A stretch of 64,000 nt of DNA from Tetrahymena thermophila SB210. Taxonomy: Eukaryota > Ciliophora > Oligohymenophorea > Hymenostomatida > Tetrahymenidae. The translations under genes were made by a program, and so were the position numbers. The stretch is taken from contig NW_002476342.1 of the NCBI RefSeq assembly GCF_000189635.1, positions 124,001 to 188,000 on the forward strand, written 5' to 3'. This document shows, one piece after another, positions 24,114 through 36,297 of the stretch. The notes beneath the pieces were generated by a model, which worked only from the letters and a program-made list of their open reading frames with translations, was not told the DNA's origin and searched no databases. How positions within the stretch are numbered: the stretch's first letter is position 1; the number at the start of each line of letters is the position of its first letter.

Positions 24114-25832
24114 ATGGATTAACTCATTCAGGATAAAGATAAAATTTTGAAATGCACAAAACATAAAAAGAAGTAAATTGAACTGATTCAAGTAATTGAC
24201 ACTTAAAACCAGAATCAAAACCAATCTTTTTTTTACTGCACGGGCTGCATTTTCGAAGATAAGTCTTTTGATAATTCTAATTATCTGCAATTAGACGATA
24301 TTGTAGATGAAGGTCACAAAAGTGTAATTAAAAGATGGCCACCTATAAATGACTACAAAATAATTGAAAAGCTCTCTGATTTATGTCTATGGGGAGATGC
24401 TAATGTGGGCATACAAGAAAAAATAGTAGACTTCTTTGACAAACTGAGAAGGGAAATTCATTGCAAGCTAGAAATTATGCAAAAGAAAATGGTTGATTAG
24501 TCACTTGAAAATACATTCTCAAAGTAGAAGTTAGTGGAGTAATATTAAGATATTTCAAACATCATTGATTTAAGGAATCTGCTTTTAAATCAGGAAGGTT
24601 AGAGTACAGAAAAGGTCTAAGAACGCTATAAGGCGCTCGTAAGAGAAATGGAGTAGAAAAAAGATCAAAGTACTAGTCATCTTCAGAGTCTTCTTAATCT
24701 TAGCGAAATATTAGTGGCAAATATTAATTTTGAGCATGCTGCTTAAATGAGGCAAAAAATAATGTCTTAAATAGATGAAATTACTTTCTTCAATCAACAC
24801 CTTGCTTAAAATAATTCTTTAGAAGCTAATAATAGCTCTTGTCAGTAAATAGTAGATTAAATCCTAACTTTAGTTTCCAACAAAACAAATTTTTGCTCTG
24901 ATACTTTTTTATTATCTTTGAAAGAACAGCTTCAATAAGCGAATCCTTTGTTATTAACATCTATTTCTCGCTAAATATTCTAAGACAATAAATCACCGAT
25001 AGATTTTTATAGGCTAAACGAAGAGCAGCTAGAATAAATAAGAGAGTATGTTCACCACTCAGTGAAATTAATTGAAGACAAAAATTATGAAAATCAAATT
25101 AAAGATTCAACTTAAATGAAAAATTTCACATCCTTAATTGCCTCAGAGTTAGATTTATTTGACGATGACTCAAGATTACAGCTCAATAAATTCTTTATTG
25201 AAGTTTTTCCTTTTTTAAAGAAAGTAAATTTAAACTCAAAATATAGCAGCAACAACATTCAGAACTTCCTGCCTTTAATTAATTTCAAGCAATTATATCC
25301 TTCCAATTTAGTTATCTAGAAGAATAGGGATAACTCTTCTACAATTACGAGTTAAACGAATGAATCCGCTTACTACTGCTTTTCAGACCTCATTTTAGAT
25401 GCGAATAAGAAGTATGTTTTTAGGTTTTAAGTTAAAATGAAGAGTCCTATTAGCTTTGCTTTCATCGGGTTAACTAGATTGCATCCACAAGAATTAGCGC
25501 ATAATCATCCTGTTTTAGATAATCTCAGTCTCATTTTAACTTATGAAAACTCTTTTATTAAAAAGCATGCAAATAGTGGTATTGACAACCAGTTAAAGGG
25601 TTCCAATTTTCAGTTTAAGTCTAACGAATTGTTGTTAGAATTAAGAGTAGACTTATCAAATAAAATTTTACAAATTTTAGATTTGCCTAATAAAGAAACT
25701 ATGCTTGCTTTATCTCAGAATCTAGAATCTCTCCTTCTTTTGGAAAAAAATTTGGTTATATATGTCAGCCTTAGGGGAGAGTAATCCGAATGCAATCTAT
25801 TAGAAGCAAAGCAAGTTCATTAATTTCTATGA
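24114..25832 (+). CDS. Zinc-ligand/coiled-coil protein with C-terminal globular domain (copy 2)
   Basis: Single exon of 572 residues ending at TGA 25830-25832. Residues C14, H17, C42 and C45 form the same likely zinc site as in copy 1. About 50-340 is charged and helical-looking, consistent with a coiled coil. From about 418 to the end is a globular domain (SAYCFSDLIL, KYVFRFQVKM, FAFIGLTRLHP, then LLLELRVDL) whose strand-rich pattern and 'F.FIGL' segment recall SPRY-like domains. That is an inference from pattern and needs a profile search. The overall plan, N-terminal zinc site then coiled coil then C-terminal domain, resembles TRIM-like ciliate proteins without a RING. The start ATG sits in a stretch conserved with copy 1 (ACCAAT...CAGATAACTTT). 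Confidence 0.8.
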
Positions 25833-26589
25833 TTATTTTAATTAGTATTTTGCTGGAGATAGACTTATTAAAAAAGTAATCATCACTCCAAAAGCGATTT
25901 TTTTAAGTGAATATTCTTAATTAATAAAATTAAATATATTTTCAATGATTTATGAGAGGGGTTAAATAGAAGTGATCAAATAAATCTCCTAAGCCTGCAG
26001 CATATATAAAAAATACCGTCACATGATGATTTTTATTTTTTATTTTTTTAGACCCTGTTAATAATCTATTTTATTTGTAAAAGTTAAATTTTATATTACA
26101 AAATTAGTTTAAAAAAATAAGTAAAATAAATAATGAAAAGAAATTAATCATAATTATTTATTTTGTATTTTAAAGCAGCATTCATAATGCGGGCTTCTAA
26201 AAAAATATTAGAAATAAATATTAATTATATCTTTATATAAGCAAACAAAGCCAAATTATTTGTGTTAAATAATATATTGATCGATAGATATAATAATTGA
26301 TATCAGCTCTTATTTTTTTTGATTTTCTATTTATATTTATTAATTTACTTGTTGCTAGAAAGCTTCAAAAACTATAATATCAAATCATTAAAAATATAAT
26401 TTATGTACACATTGAATAAATATGTTATAATAAATTTATTACTTTTTATATTGACTTGTATACATACTTACTTATATTCCTTCTGTGATTTATTTAAAAT
26501 GAATTTTATTTTCATGCAAAAAAAATATTTTCATCTAATTTTAGCATAAGAAAAGTTAAAAATACTCTATAAAAAAATAGCCTATTGAA

Positions 26590-27245
26590 TTCAAAATTAA
26601 AAAAAGAATACAATTTTTCAGACCATTTTTTGATGCTGTTCAGATTTGATTGAAACATGAATGAGTACATAAATTTAATAATTATTAATTATAAGAAAAT
26701 ATAAAAAATTTTTATTTAGAATGACATGAATAATTTAAACACCAATTCTATCTAAATAGTTATTATGTAATTTTCTCAAATAATAATAATAATATAAAAG
26801 AGAGCCAATTAATTAATTATTTTGTATAAGCGTTGAACCTGATTATTTTTTTAAAAAGATTAAGTAATACTTTTCTAAATGAAGATTTACTTATCCTAAA
26901 TAACTAGATTCTTTCTTGCTTTCCAATTTCAAAGAAAATATAAAAAATTATAAAATTGATGAAGCAAACACTATTTTTTATTTAATTCACAATTTTAAAA
27001 AAGAATACAGTTTTTCAAACTATTTTTCAAGCAGTTTAGATTCGATTGAACCATAAATACATAAACTAAATAATTATAAATTATAAGAAAAAAATATTTA
27101 TTTGCAGAATGACATGAATAACTTAAACATAAACTCCAAATAGTTACTATTATTTAATTTATTCAAATAAAAGTATAAAAAGAGAGTCAATTAATTAATT
27201 AATTATTTTGTATGAGATGCAAACCTGAACTGATTTTTTTAATCT
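26590..27245 (+). repeat. Direct repeat, two copies of about 260 bp
   Basis: Segments at about 26590-26855 and 26995-27240 are alike: AAAAAAAGAATACAAT(or G)TTTTTCA, TTCAGATTTGATTGAA, AGAATGACATGAATAA, then AAAGAGAG(C/T)CAATTAATTAAT and TATTTTGTAT. They are tandem copies about 405 bp apart with no coding potential seen. Confidence 0.55.
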
Positions 27246-29973
27246 ATTTATTTAGATTTGCTTCTTATTCTTAGATTAGTAATTGCAAGATTATCAAAAA
27301 ATATAATCGACATAAAGCATTTAATATAGATCTAAGATAGGAAGATCATACATTATATTATAGACAAATATTGTAGAAAAAATATAAAGAATATTGATTG
27401 ATTGATACTATTAAGATTTTTCATTCAAAAACTATTTGCAAACACCTTTAAGATTATCAAAATATTAATGGCTCTAGAAATACTATTAGTAAATTACTAA
27501 AAGGAATTGTATGTATAAAAACAAATAAATATGGAAGAGCATCACTAACCCATTAACTGAAAAATATAAATTTAATACAAATATTAAAATTTTGTATAAG
27601 ATCAGGATTATTAATTACTTTTATTTTGCAAAATATTACAAAATGCAAAACTTGCAAAATGCAAAATTTGCAAAACATTATAAATTCATTTTTAAATATA
27701 TTTTTATTCACAAGAGAGTATAAATAAACCCTGCTTAGTTTATACCTAAACTTTTGAGAAAGCGCATTAGTCATTTTGATTGTTTTGTTGTGATTTATAA
27801 ATATAGATATTTGATAAAAGGAAACCATGAAAAATATGTAAATATAAATAAATTTTTGCATTCAAATGATCTATTTATTATTTAATTATTATAAAAATAA
27901 ATAAGTTCCCATATAATATATGAAATTAACTGAGAAACAAACAAACAAACAAACAAACATAATTTAATAAATGATAATTTTCTTAATATAATTGCAAAAT
28001 CAACAATCTCGTTTTGAAAATATTTTAGCATTATTATCGAATTAATTTTTATTTTCTTTTTATGAAAAGAAAATGCAAAACATAAAGAAACAAATAGAGT
28101 TATCTATTGAAAATATGCATGAAAAAATTTTTCGTAAATATTCAATAATGATCAATAAATCAAAATTTTTTTATTATAAAACTGAATTTTTAATAAAGCC
28201 ATGTTAAGATATTCCTAAATTATAGGATATATTAAACTTCTTTTTACTGTTTTAGGTATACGTTAATTCATTTCAGTAGCTGCAAGTTAACTAAAAACTT
28301 GGCTAGACATAATAAAAAATCACTTTCTTTAAATCATTTTCTAACTTTCTTTATATGATTTTCTAACTTTCTTTCACAAATGAATACATGACATAAGACA
28401 AAGGACATGAGATAAAAATTTTTGCAAAAAATAATGTTGGTGTTGATAAGTAATATTTAAACAAATAATCAATATATTGAAAAAGTATGATCAATAAAAT
28501 ATTTTTCATTCAAACAACAAAAAATAAATAGAGAATTTATAAATAAAAACTAATATCTTTTAAAATAGATTATCATATTATGTATTGATAATATTTATTT
28601 TTTATTTTAAAAAATGGAAGAATTCAAGCAAAATATTATTTGCTTTAGCTTATTCAAAAACTCAAAAAAAAAAATGTTTTATACAAACTATCATGCTATA
28701 GATGAATTTCAATAAGAATGTATCTATCTACCTTTCTTTCTTTAATACATGCATGTTCGATTATATAAGAGCAAAGTTAAGCTAGATATATATTGCTCTT
28801 TAAAAGAAAAAAATTAAATAATAATGAATGAATAGACTAATAATTAATTAATTTTTGTTTATTTGCATTGAAGACAAATTTTCATAAGAATTAATCAATA
28901 TCCTTGTTATCAGATATTGAAGACAAAATTAGATAAGAATTAATTAGCTTTATGATTAAGTGAAGCAATTAGTAAATGGATAGCAGCAAGTCGTAGTGAT
29001 TTTTCAATGATGGAGATTGTTATTTTTAGCTCTGTGAAAAAAATAATTTTAAAAGGAGTTGTAATGAATGAAACTTTAACAATATAATATCTATTTAAGT
29101 TAATATTTTATTTGATAATTACATAAATAAACAAATAAATAATATTAAACATATTACATTAATACAAAAAATGAGGTTTGTTGATCGATCTAAACAAGCT
29201 TTAAAAAAAACAAAATTTTCATACTATTTAAACCAATCAACGAATATATTATAATAAAATAAATATAAGTACTCAGTAAATTATAATATTATTTTAAGCA
29301 AATTTTAGGAATTAAAAATATATATGAAATAGCTAACATATTTAAATTTTACAGAACATAATGCCATTTATTTTTTTATTTTTTGAAAAAAAATCTGTTA
29401 ATAAATGGCAATATAAAAATAATCAATAATTGATACAAGTATAATTATTTTAACTCAATGAAAGAAGTAAAAAATGTTAAATTTTATTATCGAATACATA
29501 CATATACAACTAACTAACTGACTTTTTCTAAATAATTGTTTTAATATTTATTAATTATTATTGCATAATTAATATTTCTGAAAAACATAAAATTATTTAA
29601 GCAAGATTGTAATAAAATAGAGAAATAAAATATTTTTATGTTCTTAAATATCATCTAATAAATATAGTACCCTCAAAAAAAGTGAGGATAATAGGACTTA
29701 CATGAAATAAGATGCAGTTAACATACAAAACATAATATAAATTATATTCATCATTTTTTTTTATTTATCTTCTATATTACTATCTTTATGAAGCAAAAAC
29801 AAAAAACAGATAATAAAATGCTCAAAAATTGATTAGTGATTTTAAATGATACATTTATTATCCGAAAATAACTAAAATATTTTAAATTTATTTTGTAAAA
29901 ATATAAGCATCATTTTAAATAAATTTGTTTCACATTTTATTATTTTTTATTTTCTATTGTATATTTATAGATG

Positions 29974-30044
29974 AATGTATGTATGTATGTATGTATGTAT
30001 GTATGTATGTATGTATGTATGTATGTATGTATGTATGCATGCAT
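29974..30044. repeat. (GTAT)n microsatellite
   Basis: About sixteen uninterrupted GTAT units ending in GCATGCATCAAC. An open frame through it (alternating MYVC) is a by-product of the repeat and not a gene. Confidence 0.95.
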
Positions 30045-30399
30045 CAACTTTGTTTATTTGATAAAATAAAAAGAGGAAATGTTATCATTCTAAACAATAT
30101 TAGAAATATGACTAAATTTGTGTGCTGAGCTTGCAAAAAAAATAAATGTTCAATACATCTAATTCAAATATCTTCTATAAAATATAAATTTTTGTTTATA
30201 TTATTGTTTGAATATATATTTTTTTATTTAAATTAATATTTTAAAAATATTTTATTGATTTCCAAAATTTTTAAATAAATTCTAAGTTTTTCTCTCCTTC
30301 AAGAAAACTTATTTTTTTGTTTAAGAATTTATTTGTTCTTGAAATTATACAGGGAAAAGCATTTTTTTACATATTATATTTAAGATTCAATAAATAAAT

Positions 30400-31430
30400 A
30401 AATATGTATGTTTGATTTAGTTAAATATTGCTTAAAAAAACTTTTTATTATTAACTTTATTATTTTTGCTTGCATTAGATTAAGATATTTGCAATAATAA
30501 ATTAATAAAAAACCAGAGTTAAATTTAATGAAAATAATTTTATAATGATTATTTTTGAAAATATAGATTTTATGAAAACTATTTTCATGTATAGACTTTT
30601 ATTTTTCTATTGAGATTAAATTTATCTTCTTTGAATATAACATTCTTTTACATACAATTGATATAAATAATTAAAAATTTAGTTTTAAATTTCTTTTATG
30701 AAACTTACGTATTACTATCTATTGTTTAAAATATTTTTTTTTTATAGGCAAAGAAAAATTATTCTTAACATATTCAACATTTTCATTTAAAATTACATAA
30801 ATGAATATATTTAAAAAAGTGAAATGATACAAAATAAAATATTAAAAATTTTATTTAATATTTAACATAGAAATAAATTGCATAGAAAGAATTTATAAAT
30901 TAATTAATTAATTTTTAAGTAAACCCTAAATCTTATCAATTTTAAAATTATTTTTTTATATTCATAGTAAAACAAACTTCTAAAATGAAAATAAAAGATG
31001 TATGTAATAGCTTGAGAAAGAGTTATTGATAATTACTATTATGAAATAATTTGTCTACAATATATTTAATAAGATTTGTTAATTAATATAAATTTAATTT
31101 ATATTTTTTGTGAAATATAAAAAAAGAAGGTTGGTTAATAATTAATTATCAAATAAATTAGAAATTCTGTCTCCGAAAGACATTAATTATCATTTTTTTT
31201 TATTGCCTCACATTTCTTATTTTATGGCAATCTTTCTGAGACTGACTCTACTTTTTTCTTCATATAAAAAGTAAAAACGACAATTAATTATGCAAATTAA
31301 CTTTGAGATATACAGGTAGTAGTGGCATTATGGAAAGTATTTTTATATTCAACAACCTAAAATAAGTATTAGAAGATAAAAAATCAAAAACATTTCATTT
31401 TAAAATAAATGTAATATTTTTTGCAATAAA
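30400..31430. repeat. Non-coding interspersed repeat, oldest diverged copy
   Basis: Left of antigen 1, the order TATGTATGTTTGATTTA, AGCTTGAGAAAGAGTTATTG, TATGAAATAATTTGTCTAC, CTTATTTTATGGCAATCTTT, GAGACTGACTCTACTTTTT and GCATTATGGAAAGTATTTTT follows the family pattern with heavy divergence. This suggests the repeat family and antigen genes have duplicated together more than once. Confidence 0.4.
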
Positions 31431-31522
31431 GCTTTGTAAAAGTAAAAATTTTTAAATTAAACTTGTCTCCTCTATATTTAATCAGATTTCTTATAAAATT
31501 TTTGAAATTAGATTTAATAAGA

Positions 31523-31523
31523 A

Positions 31524-31555
<32 letters not shown>

Positions 31556-31569
31556 AATTAATTAATTAA
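31523..31569. repeat. (AAAT)n followed by (AATT)n simple repeat
   Basis: Perfect tetranucleotide run in the gene-free stretch left of antigen copy 1. Similar runs occur at 27934-27959 (AAAC)n, 23397-23420 (AAAT)n and 36759-36786 (TTTG)n. Confidence 0.85.
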
Positions 31570-32494
31570 ATTCAAAAAATTGTCTCCAAAAAACATCATC
31601 AATCAAACGAAATTTTTAATTGAATCCTCTGCTTTATTTTTAAAATAAAAAATGAATGAAAAGAAAGAGGGTTTTTATATAATTTTTTAAGATTTCAAGA
31701 AATAAACCTATTTATTTATTTTTTTCCTAATTAAATCAGTCTCCTTAATATTTAATCAAATTAAATCGAAAATGCTTTGTCTGTTTGTTTATTTATTTAT
31801 TTGTTTGTTTGTTTTTTTGTTTGTTTGCTTGTTTGTCTATTTGCTTTTTTGTTTTTTATCTGTCATTTCTGAAGAAATTATTTTTTAAAAACAAGGAAAA
31901 TTAAAATTTTAAAATAATTTAATAAAATCAATATGAATTTTAGTTAGTCTATCTAACTTGAATAATTTAAGAAAATTACAAGCTCTTAAAAAATATTTAT
32001 TAAAAACACAATTATTAATTAGGTAAAATTAACTAACTTATTTAAAACTTGACTCTGATGACTCAGCAATATTTAATCAAATAAATTTTAATACTAATTA
32101 ATTACTTTTTTATTAATTTCAAACAAGAGATAATCAATCCATAATTAATTATTGAAATTAATTAATTAAAATCTTGTCTCCAAAATAAATAAATAAATAT
32201 CGAATATTTGTCTCCAAAAGATTTAATCAGATAAATAAGAAAAATTTATGCTTAATTAAAAATTTTACCAAACAGTACCGTACGTACGTATATTAGTATA
32301 TGAAAAGTTTCTTTTATTTAAATAAATGAGCAAAATGTTTAGCTATTCAAGCATGCATTTGTTAATGAAAATAATGGAAAATATTTTGTGTAAATTTGGT
32401 TGCTATATTAATATTTTATTTTAAGCTCCTGCGGTTTTTTTAATGTTATAATTAATAAATGGAACTAAACCAATTTTGAATGTTTTAAGATATT

Positions 32495-32666
32495 TTCTTT
32501 GATTTATCTATCTATATATTTATATTTTTTACTTGAATCATTTATTTTAATTAAAAAACCTTATTTTACCGCTTTAATATAAATCTGAAGATTTTAGGTA
32601 CAAGATAATATTAAATAATTAATTAAAAAATCTTAAATTGATAAATTTGTAAAAACACAAACAAAA
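32495..32666 (+). promoter_or_regulatory. Conserved upstream region of antigen copy 1
   Basis: The block before the start codon is shared with the same region of copy 2 (CTTGAATCATTTATTTTAAT, then ATATAAATCTGAAG.TTTTAGGTA). It runs through poly-A-rich DNA up to ATGAGAAAATT. Conservation of non-coding DNA at both copies, after extensive drift elsewhere, suggests promoter or 5' leader function; recent duplication could also explain it. Confidence 0.4.
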
Positions 32667-33797
32667 ATGAGAAAATTAATAACAATCACTCTTGTTTTGG
32701 CTTTAGCCAGTTACTCATACGCATAACTCCAATGTCCTGCTAACTCCTCTTGGGTTTCTGGTTCAAGTGCTTGTGTATGCAATCCCGGATATTATGGTAC
32801 TAGCGCTTCAGCTTGTGTATAATGCCCAAGTAACTCTTGGTCATCTTAAGATTCAAACACAGGATCAAGCATTAAAGCTTCAGCTTGTAATAAATGTGCT
32901 GCTGGATACTATCTTACTACAGCTGCTGTTACAACTGCTGGTTCTGAAGCTCCTGCTGGTTGCACAGTTTGTCCTACTAACTCCACTCCTACTACTATGT
33001 CTACTTCCACTTAAACTCCTTAAAGTTGTGATAAATGCTTACCTGGCTTTTTCTTTGTAACTGCTGCTTCTGCTACTCCCGCTGCTGCTTCATGTACCAC
33101 ATGTGGTTCTCCTGGTGCCGTAACTTCAACTTATCCTACATCAGGTGCTGCATAAAATCTTGGTAATTGTGATACCTGTTCATCAGGTTATTGGCTTGCA
33201 ACTCCTGCTGTTACTGGTGCTACTCCAGCAGCTGCCATTTGCACATAATGTTCAGGTGGTGTGACTGTCTCAACTCCAGCTACTACTCCTGCTCAAACAG
33301 TTGCTGCTTGCGATACCTGTCCTGCTGGCAAATATGTTGCAACTGTTGCTGGCGCTGCTGCCGTTGTTTGTAATCCATGCCCTGCAAATTCTTATTCTAA
33401 TGCTTCAAAAAATGCAGGATTTTGTACTTGTTATGACACTAATGCTCCTGCATTATCTGCCTAAGTTTCTAGCTGCGCTTGCAAAACTGGTTATTTGGGT
33501 ACAGTTGCTGCTGCTCCTCTAGCTGCTAGTGGATGTGTTTTATGCAATGACCCTAGTGCTAGTCCTTCATTAGTAAGCGGTGCTTGCGTATGTAAAGCTA
33601 ATACCTATGGTACCCCAACTAGTAACGCCGCTTCTGCTCCTAGTACTTCTACTTGTACTAATTGCCCAAGCAATACAACTTCCCCTGCTGGTACCACAGC
33701 ATAAACTGGTTGTACAACAACTCCTGCTAGCAGTAGTAATTCAAAAATCTTATTGCCATTAGTAACCTTGCTTTTCTCTTTGGTTCTCTTGCTTTGA
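32667..33797 (+). CDS. Immobilization-antigen-like GPI surface protein, copy 1
   Basis: Single exon, 376 residues, with many TAA glutamines. Residues 1-19 form a signal peptide (MRKLITITLVLALA, cleavage likely after YA-19). The mature part is Ala/Thr/Ser-rich with roughly eleven C-x2-C pairs spaced about 50 residues apart (for example CDTCPAG, CTVCPTN, CVLCND), the hallmark of ciliate immobilization antigens. The C-terminus is SSNSKILLPLVTLLFSLVLLL, a GPI-attachment type tail: small residues, then a hydrophobic end with no cytoplasmic part. The protein is expected on the ciliary and cell surface. A leader-proximal unit (CNPGYYGTSAS) is shared with copy 2. GC content and codon use are richer than the flanks, typical of a highly expressed ciliate gene. 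Several standard-code frames overlap it and are shadows. Confidence 0.88.
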
Positions 33798-34109
33798 GCA
33801 AAATTTAATTGAATTTAAAAATAAAGTTTCTTAAAATTTAATTTTATTTTGAAAATTTTTTTGTCTGTTGGTATATATAATACATACATACATATTTGTT
33901 ATATACACTAATGATTTGAAAAAATTTATATCTAAATCAATCAAATCAAATCCACCGCAATATTTCATATTTATTTTTACTTAATTTATTTACTACTTAT
34001 TATCTCAAAAAAAAAGATTTTATTATTTAATAAACTAATCTAATTTTTTTGGTATTTTTAAAAATTAGAGAAATTAATTAGATATTTTCGCAAAATACCA
34101 ATATGATTG
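33798..34109. other. 3' flank of antigen copy 1
   Basis: The first 150 bp after the stop (GCAAAATTTAATTGAATTTA, then CTGTTGGTATATATAATAC and ACTAATGATTTGAAAAAATT) match the 3' flank of antigen copy 2 and probably include shared 3' processing signals. Beyond this the two flanks diverge, and the membrane-protein pseudogene begins. Confidence 0.5.
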
Positions 34110-36262
34110 ATAGCATAAATAATTAGAGTTAGTAATATTAAATTTCCTTTAACTAGAAAGAAGATATTACGAATAGAAATTCAAAGAGAACATAATAGCT
34201 ATTTTTAAATACAAACACTTTTACAAATTCTTAAAAGAGAGTTTGTTTTTATACTCTTGATATAATATTAATCGTATGTATTTATTTCATTTGTAAACTT
34301 AATTAGTCAAATTTATTTCTATTTAAGAAAATAACCAAAAATAAAATGAACGGAATAACGAATATCCAAGCTATTAGAAATGAAATGACTAAGTAATTAC
34401 TGTATTACTTGTAATCATTTTTATAGCATTCATAAGATAAATTTGCTAAGATGTATTTCTTACTTCCAAATTATATACACGAAGACAGAAAAATCAGTTA
34501 TAAAAGCAAATCTTGCTAAAAATATAATATCAAAAATATTATGATCGAAGTGTATATTTTATGATAAGGAAATTTCCTTAATTTTTATACTTTTTTTCCT
34601 ATTAATAAGGAAACTAAGAAAGGCAAAAAGTGGATCACAGGGATTACCAAACAAAAGAAAAGTTTTAAGTAGATTGATTATTGGAAAGCTTTAGTTTAAA
34701 TTTAATAAAAAGCACTCTATAGAACTCACCTAAGTATCTAAAGTCCCTCCCAGCAAACTTGGTAATCCAGTTATTGCTAATTTAAATTAAATTAGATTTA
34801 AAACTAAATTTTTTGAATTCTTAAATTACTTTTAGATAAGCTTAAATCAAGTTTTCCTTGTGAACTAATAATAAAAATGTAGTTCATAAATAATTTGATG
34901 TAAACTCCTGTTTTATTTTGTCTTAGGCTTAATACTTAATTTTCATATAATGTTTTTTTAATTTTAAGTTTGAAGAAAATTGCTTTCTTTTTCTGTGCTT
35001 TTTGATTTGTAGAAGTATTTTGTAAAAATAGCTGAACTCTTTCTTCTCATCAGTGCATTTTGTTCCAATTTTATAACTGCAATCGATAAGGACAATAGAG
35101 CCCAGAGATTTATGTAGACCAGCTTTAATACTTACTATTTTGATTGAGAAAATAAAGCACACTCATATTAATTGAAACTTTGCGTGTATCTATCTATCTT
35201 TCTCCCCACTAATTAGCATAAATCTTATATTTAATTGAAAATATACATACATAAATAAATAAATAAAAAATGCATAAATTTTACATCACATTCTTAGCAT
35301 AATTCCCCATTAGATTATTTCTTGCATAGTTTATTTACATAAGAACCTCCTATACAATTGCTTATAGAATAAGAGCATTGCAATACTTTGTCATCCAGCA
35401 TATTTGATCTCCAATAACCACCCTTCCATGCATTTTATTTTTTCTCCTTAATTACAAATTGCTCCATTCGGACAATCTAAGCAGATTTGTGGGTCGATTG
35501 AGTAAGCTCCCTATACACAGTCAATACACTCTTAATAATTATTATACTTGCTGATGAGTTCACCTGCTGAACAATTTCTAAAATGTATTAAGACTTCAAA
35601 AGTCTCTCCTTAAATGAATTAATTTGTGTTGGGATCTACTTATTTAGTATAATTTGAAAAAAACTCTACGTATGCAAATGAGCCAGGAATTCCTATAATT
35701 TAAACTTGATCAAAAGTTATCAAACTCAATCAACTATGGATTTTGATTCAATTAATACTTTGATGATTATTATCCTCTAATATAATAACTGCTTGAGTTT
35801 ATTGTTTGTTTTATTGCTAATTTAAATTTAAACATAATAAAGGATCTTCGCCATATTATGGTAGAACTACTTCATTTTAGCTATTCAAAATCTGAAATTA
35901 AATTGTTGAAAGATTCTACCCACTTTTAAAATTATCAATAAAAATTTAGCTATTTATTAATCTTGCATTAGCTGTTTTAGTTAAAAATTCATTTCGATTT
36001 ACAAAATGAGTTTGCTTGCTTGGATAAGATTAAATATTTAATCCATCCATATTTCTGTGATTTTTTATTATCAAAAACAGTTTCTTTATCAATAAATAAA
36101 TAAATAAATAAATAAATGGAAATAAACACTATGAATAGATTGCACCTCAAAAAGATTTTTGATTTTCTATGAATTAACACATATTAATAAATATTTTCTT
36201 GTTAGCATCATTCATTCAGAATTTACATGCAAAGCTCCACCATAAATACATACATAAATAGT

Positions 36263-36297
<35 letters not shown>

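Larger units (their letters stand above)
20520..25400 (+). repeat. Tandem segmental duplication carrying the zinc/coiled-coil gene pair
   Basis: Two direct copies, about 20520-22420 and 23330-25260, are recognisably alike through about 600 bp of upstream DNA and most of the coding region. They are offset by about 2840 bp (start codons 21271 and 24114). Shared non-coding blocks include AATTTAATTTGTAG, GCAAATGATTCTATTTAAG and CAGATAACTTT before the start codons. The coding part is more similar than the flanks, consistent with selection after duplication. Confidence 0.75.
25833..32494. other. Long stretch without an intact gene
   Basis: About 6.7 kb of AT-rich DNA. It contains the 26.6/27.0 kb direct repeat, a weak transposase-like helix-turn-helix scrap near 27.5 kb, several tetranucleotide arrays, a diverged copy of the antigen-flanking repeat, and a cluster of TTGTCTCC motifs at 31.4-32.2 kb. 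The minus-strand standard-code frame at 27553-27861 has low-complexity composition and is not credited. Confidence 0.55.

Noticed and set aside
25437-25784. 115-residue frame treated as a separate gene
   Set aside because: It is the C-terminal domain of the 572-residue zinc/coiled-coil gene, split only by TAA/TAG glutamine codons.
27553-27861. 102-residue standard-code frame on the minus strand
   Set aside because: Ile/Phe/Asn/Lys-dominated composition expected of random AT-rich DNA, no in-frame Gln-coding TAA/TAG context needed, no motif and no conservation signal.
29925-30128. 67-residue frame with MYVC repeats
   Set aside because: Produced entirely by the (GTAT)n microsatellite.
32767-33762. 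Several overlapping Leu- or Cys-rich frames within antigen copy 1
   Set aside because: They are out-of-frame or interrupted pieces of a single 376-residue ciliate-code gene; the same holds at 41718-42287 for copy 2.
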